Below are positions 1 to 8,918 of a DNA stretch of 64,000 nucleotides, piece after piece. Position 1 is the stretch's first letter, and each line of letters opens with the position of its first letter. The notes below the pieces were generated by a model. It had not been told where the DNA came from, did not search any database, and was given only the letters and a program-made list of their open reading frames with translations. Origin of the DNA: Algoriphagus aquimarinus (GTDB taxonomy: Bacteria > Bacteroidota > Bacteroidia > Cytophagales > Cyclobacteriaceae). The stretch spans positions 124,001-188,000 of the forward strand of contig NZ_FOKK01000001.1 in assembly GCF_900112005.1 (NCBI RefSeq), given 5' to 3'. The position numbers were made by a program, and so were the translations under genes.

Positions 1-155
1 TTATTATCTGCAAGCATAAGCTTAGCTATTTCCGCTCCCGAAAGGTTTGCTTTTAGAGCTACCTGAGAATATTGTTTGAATTTGCTTTTGAGCCTTCTGC
101 TCACTAGAAATCCAGCTAGGGCGAATACGACGACGATTAAAATAAGGAGTATCAT
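1..155 (-). CDS. Zinc metallopeptidase (YugP-like), N-terminal fragment
   Basis: Partial gene running off the left edge; only the first 51 codons are present, starting at the ATG at 155. The peptide opens with a hydrophobic segment (about residues 2-18), then a basic stretch and the sequence YSQVALKANLSGAEIAKLML. That pattern matches the start of the YugP family (Zn_peptidase_2), membrane-anchored putative neutral zinc peptidases. The zinc-binding motif lies outside the window, so enzymatic integrity cannot be judged. It follows the flippase-like gene on the same strand after a 31-base gap and may be co-transcribed with panC-panD. Confidence 0.6.
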   Translation of the reverse strand, partial: MILLILIVVVFALAGFLVSRRLKSKFKQYSQVALKANLSGAEIAKLMLADN

Positions 156-186
156 AAGTTATTGTGTTTGCAGGATTGAATACGTT

Positions 187-1191
187 TTAACCTTCCGCAG
201 GTTTTGTCCAAGAGGGTAATTTCATCATTATTAACCAGCTTACAAGGCCAGCTACTAAGACAATAATTACTTGTGTCCCATGGATAATAGCGGCGAAGAT
301 TTTACCATCTACTTCCGATATGCCCAACTGTATCAAAATGAAGGCCACCAGTGCATGGAAGGTTCCAATCCCCCCTTGTACAGGCGCGATCATGCCAATA
401 CTACCCATTACCATGACTAAGAGCACTTCTCCTGAAGACAAATTGGCAGTGCTCGGTATCCCTAAAGAAATGGTGTACATGGTCATAAAATAAAAAAACC
501 AAAGCAAAATTGAGCTTATCCAAAAGCCCGCTGGATTGGATAGTCGACCTATTCGGTTGAATCCCGAAAGGATTTCTCGGAAAAAATGTTGGGCCTTATT
601 GATCAATCCATTGTCACGAAATCTCCTCAATACATAGGCAATCAACAGAGCAAGAATTGCCATGCCTCCTATTATAATTGGAAGATTGGAGAGGGCAATT
701 TGCCATAAAAATCTCAAATCTACCAACTGGCTAGCCAGATTTAGAAAGAGATCCTTTTCTACAAGAAAAGCTAACAAAATTATAGAGATAAGGCAGAGTA
801 AATCAACACTTCGCTCTACGATTACTGTCCCAATTAAATAGCCAATGGACACCCCATTTGTACGTGTAAGCACCCCGCATCGAGCTACTTCCCCTGCTCG
901 CGGTATTAGCATGTTTACTAAATTACCAATCATAACAGCGTGGTAAGCTCTAGTAAGAGACACTGGCTTTCCTTCTTCTGTATCGATGAGTAGAGTCCAG
1001 CGCCAGCTTCTCACTAGGTATGCAAGCATCGAAATAGACAGGGACAATAATATCCAGGCCCAATTACTTGACTTAACTTGATCAAGCAAGGAATCAAATG
1101 CAATATCCTTATACAAAAACCAAAAAATCCAGACTGCAATTCCCAATGAAATTACAATCTGGATAAATTGCTTAATGTTTTTCCTTCCCAT
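187..1191 (-). CDS. Flippase-like integral membrane protein (lysylphosphatidylglycerol synthase TM-region family)
   Basis: A 334-residue polytopic membrane protein with about eight hydrophobic segments. It carries the family landmarks GNxxNxxxPxRxGE-like at residues 89-107 (GNLVNMLIPRAGEVARC) and VERSVD at 125-130, seen in UPF0104/LPG synthase transmembrane-domain proteins. Members lacking the C-terminal synthase domain, as here, are annotated as flippase-like; the substrate is unknown. The ATG at 1191 shares one base with the panD stop codon (ATGA arrangement), so translation is probably coupled to panD. The link to pantothenate synthesis is positional only. Confidence 0.8.
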   Translation of the reverse strand: MGRKNIKQFIQIVISLGIAVWIFWFLYKDIAFDSLLDQVKSSNWAWILLSLSISMLAYLVRSWRWTLLIDTEEGKPVSLTRAYHAVMIGNLVNMLIPRAGEVARCGVLTRTNGVSIGYLIGTVIVERSVDLLCLISIILLAFLVEKDLFLNLASQLVDLRFLWQIALSNLPIIIGGMAILALLIAYVLRRFRDNGLINKAQHFFREILSGFNRIGRLSNPAGFWISSILLWFFYFMTMYTISLGIPSTANLSSGEVLLVMVMGSIGMIAPVQGGIGTFHALVAFILIQLGISEVDGKIFAAIIHGTQVIIVLVAGLVSWLIMMKLPSWTKPAEG

Positions 1192-1538
1192 CAGATGAGT
1201 TTGTTTTGCTCGTCTGGGAATATCAAAACAGGCTTGAATTTTTTAGCTTCCTCTAGTTCCATGCCCGCATAAGAAATGATGATTATAATATCTCCTACCT
1301 GCACTTTTCGCGCAGCTGGACCATTCATACATACTTGTCCAGTACCTCTTTCGCCTGTAATCACGTATGTTTCCAGACGCTCACCGTTATTGACATTTAC
1401 GATTTGCACTTTTTCGTTTTCGATAAGATTAGCAGCGTCCATTAGATCTTCATCTATTGTGATGGAGCCTACATAGTGCAATTCCGCCTGAGTAATTTTC
1501 ACCCGGTGGATTTTGGATTTCAGTACCTGAATTTGCAT
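1191..1538 (-). CDS. panD: Aspartate 1-decarboxylase
   Basis: Makes beta-alanine from L-aspartate for pantothenate and coenzyme A synthesis in the cytoplasm. The 115-residue product has normal family length. Visible active-site features are the self-cleavage site Gly24-Ser25 (Ser25 becomes the pyruvoyl group), Lys9 and His11 near the N-terminus, Arg54 and Tyr58, in the standard numbering. It lies 21 bases downstream of panC on the same strand, giving both enzymes that feed pantothenate in one unit, and its stop overlaps the start of the flippase-like gene. No separate maturation factor gene is seen. Confidence 0.97.
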   Translation of the reverse strand: MQIQVLKSKIHRVKITQAELHYVGSITIDEDLMDAANLIENEKVQIVNVNNGERLETYVITGERGTGQVCMNGPAARKVQVGDIIIIISYAGMELEEAKKFKPVLIFPDEQNKLI

Positions 1539-1559
1539 TGGTTTAATTTTGCGGCGAAA

Positions 1560-2408
1560 TTAAGGAATTATTGGCAGGTTGTCGATTAATCTAATTTTTC
1601 CTAGATAAGCGGCTACGCAAATTGATGATTTCTGACTCGCATCAAATTCACGATAACTTGCAAAACTCTCGGGGTGAATTAATTCGAAATACTCTAAACT
1701 TGCCAATGGCATTTCCTCAAAATCACATTTGATTTGATTCTGCACTTCAAACCATGCCTTCCCAGTTAAAAGTTCCTCCTTAGCTTTAGTCAAACTGTCA
1801 ATTAAAATCAAAGCTTGCTCTCTTTCTTCTGCAGAAAGACGAACGTTTCTAGATGACATTGCCAATCCATCTTCTTCGCGTCTTGTGGGCACAATTTCCA
1901 ATTGGACATCCATAGAAAGGTCTTTGACTAGCCTTCTTATAATCCCAGTTTGTTGGAGGTCTTTTTGACCAAAAAATGCTTTATGTGGTTTGATTATGTT
2001 AAATAATTTGGAAACTACTATGCCTACGCCGTTAAAGTGCCCTGGACGGAAAGCTCCTTCCAATACCATCTCAAGATCTCCAAAATTGATACTCAATTTT
2101 GGTTGTTCTATATAAACACTATCGGTAGAAGGAATGAAAACAAAGTCGACATTTTCATTTTTAAGTTTATCTAAATCCTCATCTATTGTAGATGGATAGT
2201 TGTTAAAATCTTCTTTGTTATTGAATTGGGTCGGGTTAACAAAGATGGAAACGACAACAATTTCCGATTCTGCTTGAGCTTTTCTTACTAAGTCCAGATG
2301 ACCTTCGTGAAGCGCTCCCATAGTAGGAACAAAGCCAATTGATTTGTCGCTTTTAATGGATTCAAGCCAGTATTTGTTCCAATCGGCTCCAGTATGTACT
2401 ACTTGCAC
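1560..2408 (-). CDS. panC: Pantothenate synthetase (pantoate--beta-alanine ligase)
   Basis: ATP-dependent condensation of pantoate and beta-alanine, the step after PanD. The 282-residue protein shows the nucleotidyltransferase HxGH motif (HEGH, 34-37), RPGHFNGV (121-128), FGQKDLQQ (146-153) and MSSRN (184-188, the KMSKS-equivalent). Its length is normal. The start is GTG at 2408: no in-frame ATG exists between the upstream stop and Met30, which lies inside the conserved PTMG motif. It is the first gene of the minus-strand unit panC-panD-flippase, with a TAnnTTTG-type promoter just upstream (2440-2447, minus strand). Confidence 0.96.
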   Translation of the reverse strand: MQVVHTGADWNKYWLESIKSDKSIGFVPTMGALHEGHLDLVRKAQAESEIVVVSIFVNPTQFNNKEDFNNYPSTIDEDLDKLKNENVDFVFIPSTDSVYIEQPKLSINFGDLEMVLEGAFRPGHFNGVGIVVSKLFNIIKPHKAFFGQKDLQQTGIIRRLVKDLSMDVQLEIVPTRREEDGLAMSSRNVRLSAEEREQALILIDSLTKAKEELLTGKAWFEVQNQIKCDFEEMPLASLEYFELIHPESFASYREFDASQKSSICVAAYLGKIRLIDNLPIIP

Positions 2409-2439
2409 TGGTATAGGGTTTAGTATAGGTAAATAGGGG

Positions 2440-2447
2440 CAAATCTA
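2440..2447 (-). promoter_or_regulatory. Predicted Bacteroidota -7 box upstream of panC
   Basis: On the minus strand this reads TAGATTTG, an exact fit to the Bacteroidota -7 consensus TAnnTTTG, 32 bases before the GTG start of panC. It lies back-to-back with the plus-strand box at 2490-2497. No clear -33 element was seen. Confidence 0.45.
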
Positions 2448-2489
2448 GATTATTATTCAATAAAACAAGGCTTTTAGGTCTTTTTTTAT

Positions 2490-2497
2490 TACCTTTG
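2490..2497 (+). promoter_or_regulatory. Predicted Bacteroidota -7 box upstream of the glycogen-synthase-like gene
   Basis: Reads TACCTTTG, an exact TAnnTTTG match, placing transcription initiation near 2504 and leaving a leader of roughly 34 bases before the ATG at 2538. The -33 TTTG element is not obvious. Confidence 0.5.
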
Positions 2498-2537
2498 TGC
2501 AGTTGTTTTTTCACCTTCAACTTAAAATCCAATAAGC

Positions 2538-3356
2538 ATGTCCAAATTACGTATTCTCTACGTTGCCAGTGAAATCAACCCTTTTCTCCAAACATCTGAA
2601 GTAGCTAATTTCTTAAGATCCCTTCCTCAGGCTATGCAAGAGCGAGGAATGGAGATTAGAATCTTGGTGCCTAGGTTCGGTCTAATCAATGAGCGGAAGA
2701 ATAGACTTCATGAAGTTGTGAGATTGTCAGGGATCAATATTGCTGTAGGCGATGAAGAGAAACCTTTGGTGATTAAAGTTGCTTCAATCCCGAATGCAAA
2801 GCTTCAGGTTTACTTCATCGACAATGAAGATTACTTCCAGCGTAAGCATGTATTCCATGATAAGCAGCAGAAGTTCTACGAAGATAATGACGAGCGTGCG
2901 ATTTTCTTCTGCAAAGGAGTAATCGAAACAGTGAAGAAACTAGGCTGGGCTCCAGATATCGTGCATTGCAACGACTGGATGACTAGTTTAATTCCAATGT
3001 ATTTGAAGACCACTTATAAGAGCGAGCCTTTATTTAAAGACACGAAGTCTGTATTTGCGATCTACAACAACGGATTTTCCCATACCTTTGGTGATGATTT
3101 GTTAAACAAGGTTAAGATGGTGGACATTGATGACGCTATTTTAGCACCTTTGAAAAGCAAAGACTTTACAGGATTTATTAAGATAGGCATGGAGTACGCC
3201 GACTTAGTAGTCAAAGGCGGTGTAGTTTCCGCAGAATTAAACCAACTAATCGAGGATTTCTCAAAAGACAAGAAGTTTGACATCAGCATTGAAGCAGAAT
3301 CAGAAGCACAGGCGCACGAAGAGTTATTCGACATATACACGAATCTCGCCGGTTAA
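2538..3356 (+). CDS. Short glycogen/starch synthase-like protein (GT5 N-terminal domain only)
   Basis: A 272-residue protein matching only the N-terminal Rossmann half of GT5 glycogen synthases; GlgA is about 480 residues. It starts LRILYVASEINPF, where GlgA has the ADP-glucose-binding KxGGL motif. Here that place reads LQTSEVANFL (17-26), so both the lysine and the glycine pair are missing. The loop DIVHCNDW (140-147) resembles the conserved DVVHxHDW region. There is no GT-B C-terminal domain. Bacteroidota commonly carry this short form. Catalysis as a normal glycogen synthase is unlikely, and a regulatory or divergent role is an inference. The DUF4270 gene overlaps its 3' end. Confidence 0.75.
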   Translation: MSKLRILYVASEINPFLQTSEVANFLRSLPQAMQERGMEIRILVPRFGLINERKNRLHEVVRLSGINIAVGDEEKPLVIKVASIPNAKLQVYFIDNEDYFQRKHVFHDKQQKFYEDNDERAIFFCKGVIETVKKLGWAPDIVHCNDWMTSLIPMYLKTTYKSEPLFKDTKSVFAIYNNGFSHTFGDDLLNKVKMVDIDDAILAPLKSKDFTGFIKIGMEYADLVVKGGVVSAELNQLIEDFSKDKKFDISIEAESEAQAHEELFDIYTNLAG

Positions 3357-4671
3357 ATTGGCCTTTGGGGCCATTATTTCCCTATTTCTTATTAGTTCTT
3401 GTAGTGACCCTGCCACGGTGGGCATTGAGCTTTCTCCCGGAAACAACCAAATCGGTGTAGTTTTCGAGGAGTTTGAACTCCCTGCCCAGGTAGTTTTACT
3501 TGACTCTTTTAATACTACCAATCAATCCCGTTTGGTAGTGGGAGAAGAGGTGGATTCTTTCTTCGGAAAGACATCAGCAACAGGCTATTCTAGGATGTAC
3601 ATTAGTACAGCCACTAGACCTGGTATTGATGCGATTTTAGACTCTATTTATTTCAATCTTAACATTTTAAGTGTAGATGGGATAAATTTGGACGAGTCCA
3701 AATATTACGCTATCCATAAGTTGACAGAACCAATATTAGATACCTTATATTATAATTTTGATAAGCTTAGTTATGAAGCGAGCCCATTCTCTTCTGGAGA
3801 AATAGTATTTGGTGAAGAAACAGATACACTAGTATCATTTCAAGTTGACCAAGAATTTGCTGAAGACATCTTTAGCAAAATGCAATTAGGGCTTGAGTTT
3901 AACGATCTATTCAGTTTTAGGGAATATTTTCCAGGAATTGCTGTAAAAGCAAGAGAAGGAGATAATGCTTCTATTGGCATTAGTCTAGGAAGCTCTACTG
4001 GATTACAAGTGTATTATCATAATGAAGGAGATACTGCTTCTACTGTGTATAATATCACTACAGCATCCTCTAGAAGTTTCAATGGGCTTAAAAGTGACAG
4101 AACTGGCACGCCAACTCAGGTTGTAACAGACACCTATAAAGCTTATGATGTAGGTTCGAAGGTAGGGATGAAGTCTATGCTTGGTATGGTGATCAAATTA
4201 GATACCAGCCCATTTGATGCCTTTTTAGATACACTTGTTGGCATCACATTCAATCAAGTTATTCTAGAACTAGGTGAAATACAAGATCAACCAGAGACGC
4301 AAGTTCCTCCAGTGGCACTTGTTATGTACTTTACTGATGCGACGAACAAGATTTTAGAATCTTCTTCAGGTCTTTTATTAGCAGTACAAGCTGATGGCCA
4401 AGCACAAGTTTACACAGATGAAGACGGAGTTGTCGTTCCTAATACAAGTTCACCTAGCTCATTGCTTTATGATCTTGAAAAAAAGAACTATAGCCAATAT
4501 ATTACATCTCATGTGAATTCATTATTTAGAGGTCAGCTTATGAGAAAAGACTGGTTGCTATATGCAAACTCGCCTACTTCAACTGGAGATGATTTCAAAA
4601 GGTCTCTGCGCCAATTTATTTTGGATAAAAATAAAGTGAAAGTGAAAGTGATTTACTCCAAATCCAGGTAA
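3277..4671 (+). CDS. DUF4270 family outer-membrane lipoprotein
   Basis: A 464-residue product with a signal segment ending in the lipobox LISSC, then a beta-rich body (DPATVGIELSPG...). Architecture fits the DUF4270 family of Bacteroidota surface lipoproteins, whose function is unknown. No in-frame ATG precedes the lipobox: candidate starts are TTG at 3277, 3289 or 3358. The first two lie inside the glycogen-synthase-like gene in another frame, while 3358 begins just after its stop but leaves a signal peptide without basic residues. Translational coupling to the upstream gene is likely. A hairpin terminator follows at 4700. Confidence 0.72.
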   Translation: MTSALKQNQKHRRTKSYSTYTRISPVKLAFGAIISLFLISSCSDPATVGIELSPGNNQIGVVFEEFELPAQVVLLDSFNTTNQSRLVVGEEVDSFFGKTSATGYSRMYISTATRPGIDAILDSIYFNLNILSVDGINLDESKYYAIHKLTEPILDTLYYNFDKLSYEASPFSSGEIVFGEETDTLVSFQVDQEFAEDIFSKMQLGLEFNDLFSFREYFPGIAVKAREGDNASIGISLGSSTGLQVYYHNEGDTASTVYNITTASSRSFNGLKSDRTGTPTQVVTDTYKAYDVGSKVGMKSMLGMVIKLDTSPFDAFLDTLVGITFNQVILELGEIQDQPETQVPPVALVMYFTDATNKILESSSGLLLAVQADGQAQVYTDEDGVVVPNTSSPSSLLYDLEKKNYSQYITSHVNSLFRGQLMRKDWLLYANSPTSTGDDFKRSLRQFILDKNKVKVKVIYSKSR

Positions 4672-4699
4672 GTAAATCAAATTCTAAGAAGTTATTATG

Positions 4700-4738
4700 A
4701 TCCACTTTCTATTTTATAGGAAGTGGATTATTTTTTTT
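4700..4738 (+). terminator. Rho-independent terminator after the DUF4270 gene
   Basis: Inverted repeat ATCCACTT (4700-4707) with AAGTGGAT (4721-4728), followed by a T-rich run to 4738. It separates the DUF4270 gene from glmS, which therefore probably needs its own promoter or read-through. Confidence 0.75.
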
Positions 4739-4793
4739 GGCACGAAAGCTGTTTCTTTGCCGAAGTTCAAATCAACAGCAAGAATTTTTAATT

Positions 4794-6635
4794 ATGTGTG
4801 GAATCGTAGCATATGTGGGACAGCAAGAAGCTTTACCCATTATTATCAAGGGTCTGAGAAGATTAGAATATAGAGGTTATGATAGTGCTGGAGTTGCACT
4901 CTTAGATAGCAATGGTCTAAGTATTTACAAAAAAAAGGGAAAAGTTTCCGAATTAGAGAAACACCTTGAGTCTACTTCTGATTTAGGATCGAAAATAGGA
5001 ATTGGTCATACAAGATGGGCTACACACGGCGAGCCAAATGATACCAATGCACACCCGCATTACTCTTCGTCGGAAAAAATCGCAATGATCCACAACGGGA
5101 TTATTGAAAACTATGAAGTACTTAAGCAGGATTTGCTTAAAAAAGGCTACACGTTTCAGTCAGATACTGATACAGAAGTCTTCATCAAATTTATAGAAGA
5201 TATTCGGCTAAATAATCACTGCAGCCTTGAAGAAGCGCTTCGATTAGCTCTTCACAAAGTAGTTGGGGCTTATGCTATCGTAATTATTAATAAAGAAGAA
5301 CCTGATACGCTAATCGCTGCGAGAAAAGGCTCACCATTGGTGATTGGAGTAGGGGAAGATGAGTATTTCTTAGCTTCTGATGCCACTCCAATAATAGAGT
5401 ATACCAACAAAGTGGTTTATTTGGATGACTTTGAAATAGCGGTAATCCGAAATAATCGTCTTCAGATTAAAACTATTGAAAATGTGGAAACCAATCCATA
5501 TATCAACCAATTGGAAATGGAATTGGAAGCCATCGAAAAAGGTGGATACGATCATTTCATGCTTAAAGAAATCTACGAGCAGCCAAAGTCAATTGCTGAT
5601 TGCCTGAGAGGTCGTTTAGATGCAAAGTCAGGTCGCTTGGTTCTTGGTGGATTGCGTGACTACATGAATAAATTCCAGAATGCCGAACGTATTATTATCA
5701 CAGCTTGTGGGACATCTTGGCATGCTGGCTTAGTGGCTGAATACCTTTTTGAAGAATTTGCACGCATACCTGTTGAAGTGGAATATGCCTCTGAATTCAG
5801 ATACAGAAACCCCGTTATAGGAGAAAAAGACTTTGTAATCGCAATTTCTCAATCTGGTGAAACAGCTGATACCTTAGCTGCGATCGAACTTGCAAAATCA
5901 AAAGGAGCAACGATTTTTGGAGTTTGCAACGTGGTGGGATCATCCATTCCTAGAGCAACTCACGCTGGTTCATATACACACGCTGGTCCGGAGATTGGAG
6001 TAGCGTCTACCAAGGCATTTACAGCTCAGATTTCAGTTTTGGCCATGATGGCTTTGAAACTAGGGTACCAAAGAGGCACCCTACCTGAAAACAGATACGT
6101 CCAACTTCTACATGAACTTGAGGCGATTCCTGGTAAAGTAGAGCAGGCATTGAAAACCAATGATGCGATTAAGTATATCGCTGAGGAATATAAAGATGTA
6201 AGAAATGCGCTTTACCTAGGTAGAGGATATAATTTTCCAGTTGCTCTAGAAGGAGCCCTGAAGCTTAAGGAAATTTCTTATATCCACGCAGAGGGATATC
6301 CTGCAGCAGAAATGAAACATGGCCCGATCGCTTTGATTGATGAGGAAATGCCTGTTTTCTTCATTGCTACGAAAGATAGCTCGTATGAAAAAGTGGTAAG
6401 TAACATCCAAGAAGTAAAAGCTAGAAAAGGTAAAGTGATCGCAGTAGTCACTGAAGGTGATACTCAGGTAAAGGCGATTGCAGATCATGTGATCGAGATT
6501 CCAGAAACTCACGAGGCTTTTGCCCCATTAGTTGCTGTAGTTCCCCTACAACTGCTCTCCTACCACATCGCGGTAATGCGAGGCTGTAACGTAGATCAGC
6601 CAAGGAATTTAGCAAAATCTGTAACCGTAGAATAA
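4794..6635 (+). CDS. glmS: Glutamine--fructose-6-phosphate aminotransferase (isomerizing)
   Basis: Makes glucosamine-6-phosphate, the entry step to peptidoglycan and lipopolysaccharide amino sugars. The 613-residue protein has an N-terminal class II glutaminase domain beginning MCGIVAY; Cys2 becomes the N-terminal nucleophile after Met removal. This fixes the start at ATG 4794, although the frame stays open 57 bases further upstream. Next come HTRWATHG, then two SIS sugar-isomerase domains (ACGTSWHAG near 302, STKAF near 405) and the conserved C-terminus NLAKSVTVE. Length matches the family. A strong terminator follows at 6642. No glmS ribozyme-like leader was recognised. Confidence 0.97.
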   Translation: MCGIVAYVGQQEALPIIIKGLRRLEYRGYDSAGVALLDSNGLSIYKKKGKVSELEKHLESTSDLGSKIGIGHTRWATHGEPNDTNAHPHYSSSEKIAMIHNGIIENYEVLKQDLLKKGYTFQSDTDTEVFIKFIEDIRLNNHCSLEEALRLALHKVVGAYAIVIINKEEPDTLIAARKGSPLVIGVGEDEYFLASDATPIIEYTNKVVYLDDFEIAVIRNNRLQIKTIENVETNPYINQLEMELEAIEKGGYDHFMLKEIYEQPKSIADCLRGRLDAKSGRLVLGGLRDYMNKFQNAERIIITACGTSWHAGLVAEYLFEEFARIPVEVEYASEFRYRNPVIGEKDFVIAISQSGETADTLAAIELAKSKGATIFGVCNVVGSSIPRATHAGSYTHAGPEIGVASTKAFTAQISVLAMMALKLGYQRGTLPENRYVQLLHELEAIPGKVEQALKTNDAIKYIAEEYKDVRNALYLGRGYNFPVALEGALKLKEISYIHAEGYPAAEMKHGPIALIDEEMPVFFIATKDSSYEKVVSNIQEVKARKGKVIAVVTEGDTQVKAIADHVIEIPETHEAFAPLVAVVPLQLLSYHIAVMRGCNVDQPRNLAKSVTVE

Positions 6636-6641
6636 AATGTA

Positions 6642-6666
6642 AAGGCTGCCTTTGGCAGCCTTTTTT
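6642..6666 (+). terminator. Rho-independent terminator after glmS
   Basis: Stem GGCTGCC (6644-6650) with GGCAGCC (6654-6660), a three-base loop and six T residues (6661-6666), directly after the glmS stop. Confidence 0.9.
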
Positions 6667-6862
6667 AATTCACGCTCTTACACGTTCTGCAAAGTATGCA
6701 ATTCAATTAGAGGTTTTGATACAACTGAATAATGGCCAATAGATTTCCAAACAAGAAACGATGCCTTCGAAAGCGGGGCTCTACTATTCACAGTTGTAAA
6801 AACAAGAAAAATTATAAAGGCAAATTACAATAAGGGATCATAATCAGAAAAGCTGCTGTGAA

Positions 6863-7087
6863 CTACTTACATACTCCTACTGTCCAAGAAGTAACTCCTG
6901 ATAAGTCTGCTGTACATGAATTTGAATAAATTTTTCCATCACAGCCACAGACAGGATTATAGTCTAGGGTACACGCTCCCTCTCTTATTTTATCTTGGTC
7001 TATACAAGTATCATTGGGATTTTCCTCTTCGCAACCAAAGATACAGAAAAAGCTAATTGCGACAAGTACATTTTTGACGTGTTTCAT
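6863..7087 (-). CDS. Small lipoprotein with Kazal-type protease-inhibitor domain
   Basis: A 74-residue precursor. From the ATG at 7087 it has a basic N-terminus, a hydrophobic stretch and the lipobox IFGC (Cys19), followed by a short acidic linker. The mature domain holds the Kazal pattern: DTC, then GAC, then YNPVCGCDGKIYSNSC, ending GVC, six cysteines suited to three disulphides. The longer frame opening at 7102 puts five extra residues before the signal and is less likely. Kazal domains inhibit serine proteases, and a surface-anchored bacterial copy could protect against foreign proteases. It is monocistronic, divergent from prfA. Confidence 0.75.
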   Translation of the reverse strand: MKHVKNVLVAISFFCIFGCEEENPNDTCIDQDKIREGACTLDYNPVCGCDGKIYSNSCTADLSGVTSWTVGVCK

Positions 7088-7175
7088 AAATATTAGACGC
7101 AATAGTTACGAAAAGTGATACACTCCGATACATTTTATAGTTAGAATAGGTATTCAGCCTCCGGATAAATTTAGC

Positions 7176-7183
7176 TACTTTTG
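7176..7183 (+). promoter_or_regulatory. Predicted -7 box upstream of prfA
   Basis: TACTTTTG matches the TAnnTTTG consensus exactly, 18 bases before the prfA ATG, giving a very short leader. Confidence 0.45.
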
Positions 7184-7201
7184 CGCAGCGATTAAAAAAC
7201 T

Positions 7202-8281
7202 ATGCTGGACAAATTACAATCAATCAAAGAACGTTTTGAAGAAGTAGGCCAACTGATCATTATGCCGGAGTCTATGGCGGATATGAGCAAATATGCCAAG
7301 CTGACAAAGGAATACAAAGACTTAGAAAAAATTGTAAATGTTTACGATGAGTACAGTTTAGTATTGCAAAATATTACCAGTTCCAAAGAAGTTCTTGACA
7401 AGGAAAAAGATGCAGACTTCAGAGAAATGGCGAAGGCCGAACTGGATGAGCTTAGACCTAGAAAACAGGAACTAGAAGATGATCTGAAGCAATTGTTAAT
7501 TCCTAAGGATCCTAATGATGCCAAAGATTGTATTCTGGAAATCAGAGGCGGCGCTGGTGGTGATGAAGCATCTATTTTTGCAGGAGACTTATTCCGAATG
7601 TATCAGCGCTTCTGTGAAAGAGAAAACCTTAAATTAACCGTGTTGGATTTGACCTTTGGTTCAGCTGGAGGATATAAGGAAATTATTTCTACTATCTCGG
7701 GTGGTGATGATGTGTATGGCAGGATGAAATACGAGTCAGGAGTACACCGTGTACAACGAGTACCTGCTACTGAATCTCAAGGAAGAGTTCATACGTCAGC
7801 AGCATCGGTGGCGATTTTGCCAGAGATGGACGAAGTGGAAGTGAACATCGACATGAATGATGTGCGAAAAGACACCTATTGTTCCTCAGGTCCTGGTGGA
7901 CAATCTGTGAATACAACTTATTCTGCAGTGCGTTTGACTCACGAGCCATCTGGATTGATAGTTACCTGCCAAGATGAAAAGTCACAGATCAAGAACTTCG
8001 AGAAAGCGCTCAAAGTATTGAGATCTCGACTGTACGAAATAGAGCTAGCAAAGCATAACGATGCCGTAGGAGCACAACGTAGGTCAATGGTTGGGTCTGG
8101 AGATAGATCCGACAAGATTCGTACGTACAATTATCCACAATCAAGAGTTACGGATCATAGAATCAATAAAACTGTGTACAATCTCCCCGAGGTAATGGAT
8201 GGGCATATTGAGGATTTTATATCCGCTTTGCGCTTTGCAGAAAACCTAGACAGGATGAATAACAGCGGATTAGAAGATTAG
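7202..8281 (+). CDS. prfA: Peptide chain release factor 1
   Basis: Recognises UAA and UAG stop codons and triggers peptide release on the ribosome. The 359-residue protein has the stop-codon-reading tripeptide PAT (about 188-190), which separates RF1 from RF2 (SPF), and the catalytic GGQ motif at 232-234 within [12 protein letters not shown]. Length is as expected. The start is the ATG at 7202, closely preceded by a consensus -7 box. No hemK/prmC gene is adjacent; the next gene, 84 bases downstream, encodes an acetyltransferase. Confidence 0.97.
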   Translation: MLDKLQSIKERFEEVGQLIIMPESMADMSKYAKLTKEYKDLEKIVNVYDEYSLVLQNITSSKEVLDKEKDADFREMAKAELDELRPRKQELEDDLKQLLIPKDPNDAKDCILEIRGGAGGDEASIFAGDLFRMYQRFCERENLKLTVLDLTFGSAGGYKEIISTISGGDDVYGRMKYESGVHRVQRVPATESQGRVHTSAASVAILPEMDEVEVNIDMNDVRKDTYCSSGPGGQSVNTTYSAVRLTHEPSGLIVTCQDEKSQIKNFEKALKVLRSRLYEIELAKHNDAVGAQRRSMVGSGDRSDKIRTYNYPQSRVTDHRINKTVYNLPEVMDGHIEDFISALRFAENLDRMNNSGLED

Positions 8282-8365
8282 GCTAGGGATTTGCATAAAA
8301 TCTACTAGAATTTTATTGATTCTGCGATTAGCCTATTATCTTGAAGAATTAACCATCAGACATTT

Positions 8366-8890
8366 ATGATTATTACCGGAGACAGAGAAATAAGATTAGT
8401 GACCTGGAATGAGGCTCATTTTCATCAACTCTATCCTTTGGCCAATAATCCCAAAATTGCCATGAACCTTAAGGATAGCTATCCTCAGCCTTATACGATT
8501 CATGATGCAAGGTTTTGGATAGAGCATAATCAGAAGTTTAGCCCTCCTCAAAACTTTGCTGTTGAACTTGAAGGACGATTAGCTGGATCTATAGGTTCAG
8601 AGAGAGGAAAGGATGAACTCCGTACCAACATGGAATTGGGGTTTTGGATAGGAGAGCCATTTTGGGGTAAGGGAATCGCTACAGAAGCAGTGAAGCTTTA
8701 CACCAAATATATTTTTGAGAAATTTGATATTGAGCGAATTTTTGCTCAAGTCTATGATTTCAACGGGCAATCTATGAACGTGCTTGAAAAAGCTGGTTAT
8801 TTTCCAGAAGCGATCCTGAAAAAAGCTTTCGTAAAGAACACTACTGTTGGAGATATTTTTCAGTATGTGAATATCAGAGGAGAGCAATAG
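8366..8890 (+). CDS. GNAT-family N-acetyltransferase (RimJ/RimL type)
   Basis: A 174-residue protein of the Acetyltransf_3 type. The acetyl-CoA-binding region MELGFWIGEPFWGKGIATEA holds the Q/RxxGxG/A-like loop (GKGIATEA), and the C-terminal part has the typical NxxSxxVLEKAGY pattern (SMNVLEKAGYFPEA). Proteins of this class acetylate small amines or ribosomal-protein N-termini; the substrate cannot be told from sequence. It is same-strand with prfA but has its own 84-base upstream gap, and ends at a bidirectional terminator shared with the HEAT-repeat gene. Confidence 0.85.
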   Translation: MIITGDREIRLVTWNEAHFHQLYPLANNPKIAMNLKDSYPQPYTIHDARFWIEHNQKFSPPQNFAVELEGRLAGSIGSERGKDELRTNMELGFWIGEPFWGKGIATEAVKLYTKYIFEKFDIERIFAQVYDFNGQSMNVLEKAGYFPEAILKKAFVKNTTVGDIFQYVNIRGEQ

Positions 8891-8918
8891 CAAACAAAAC
8901 CACTTCTAATCATTACAT

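Noticed and set aside
4737-4793. N-terminal extension of glmS by 19 codons
   Set aside because: The glutaminase domain needs MCGIVAY at the mature N-terminus; the extension starts at TTG and has no conserved features.
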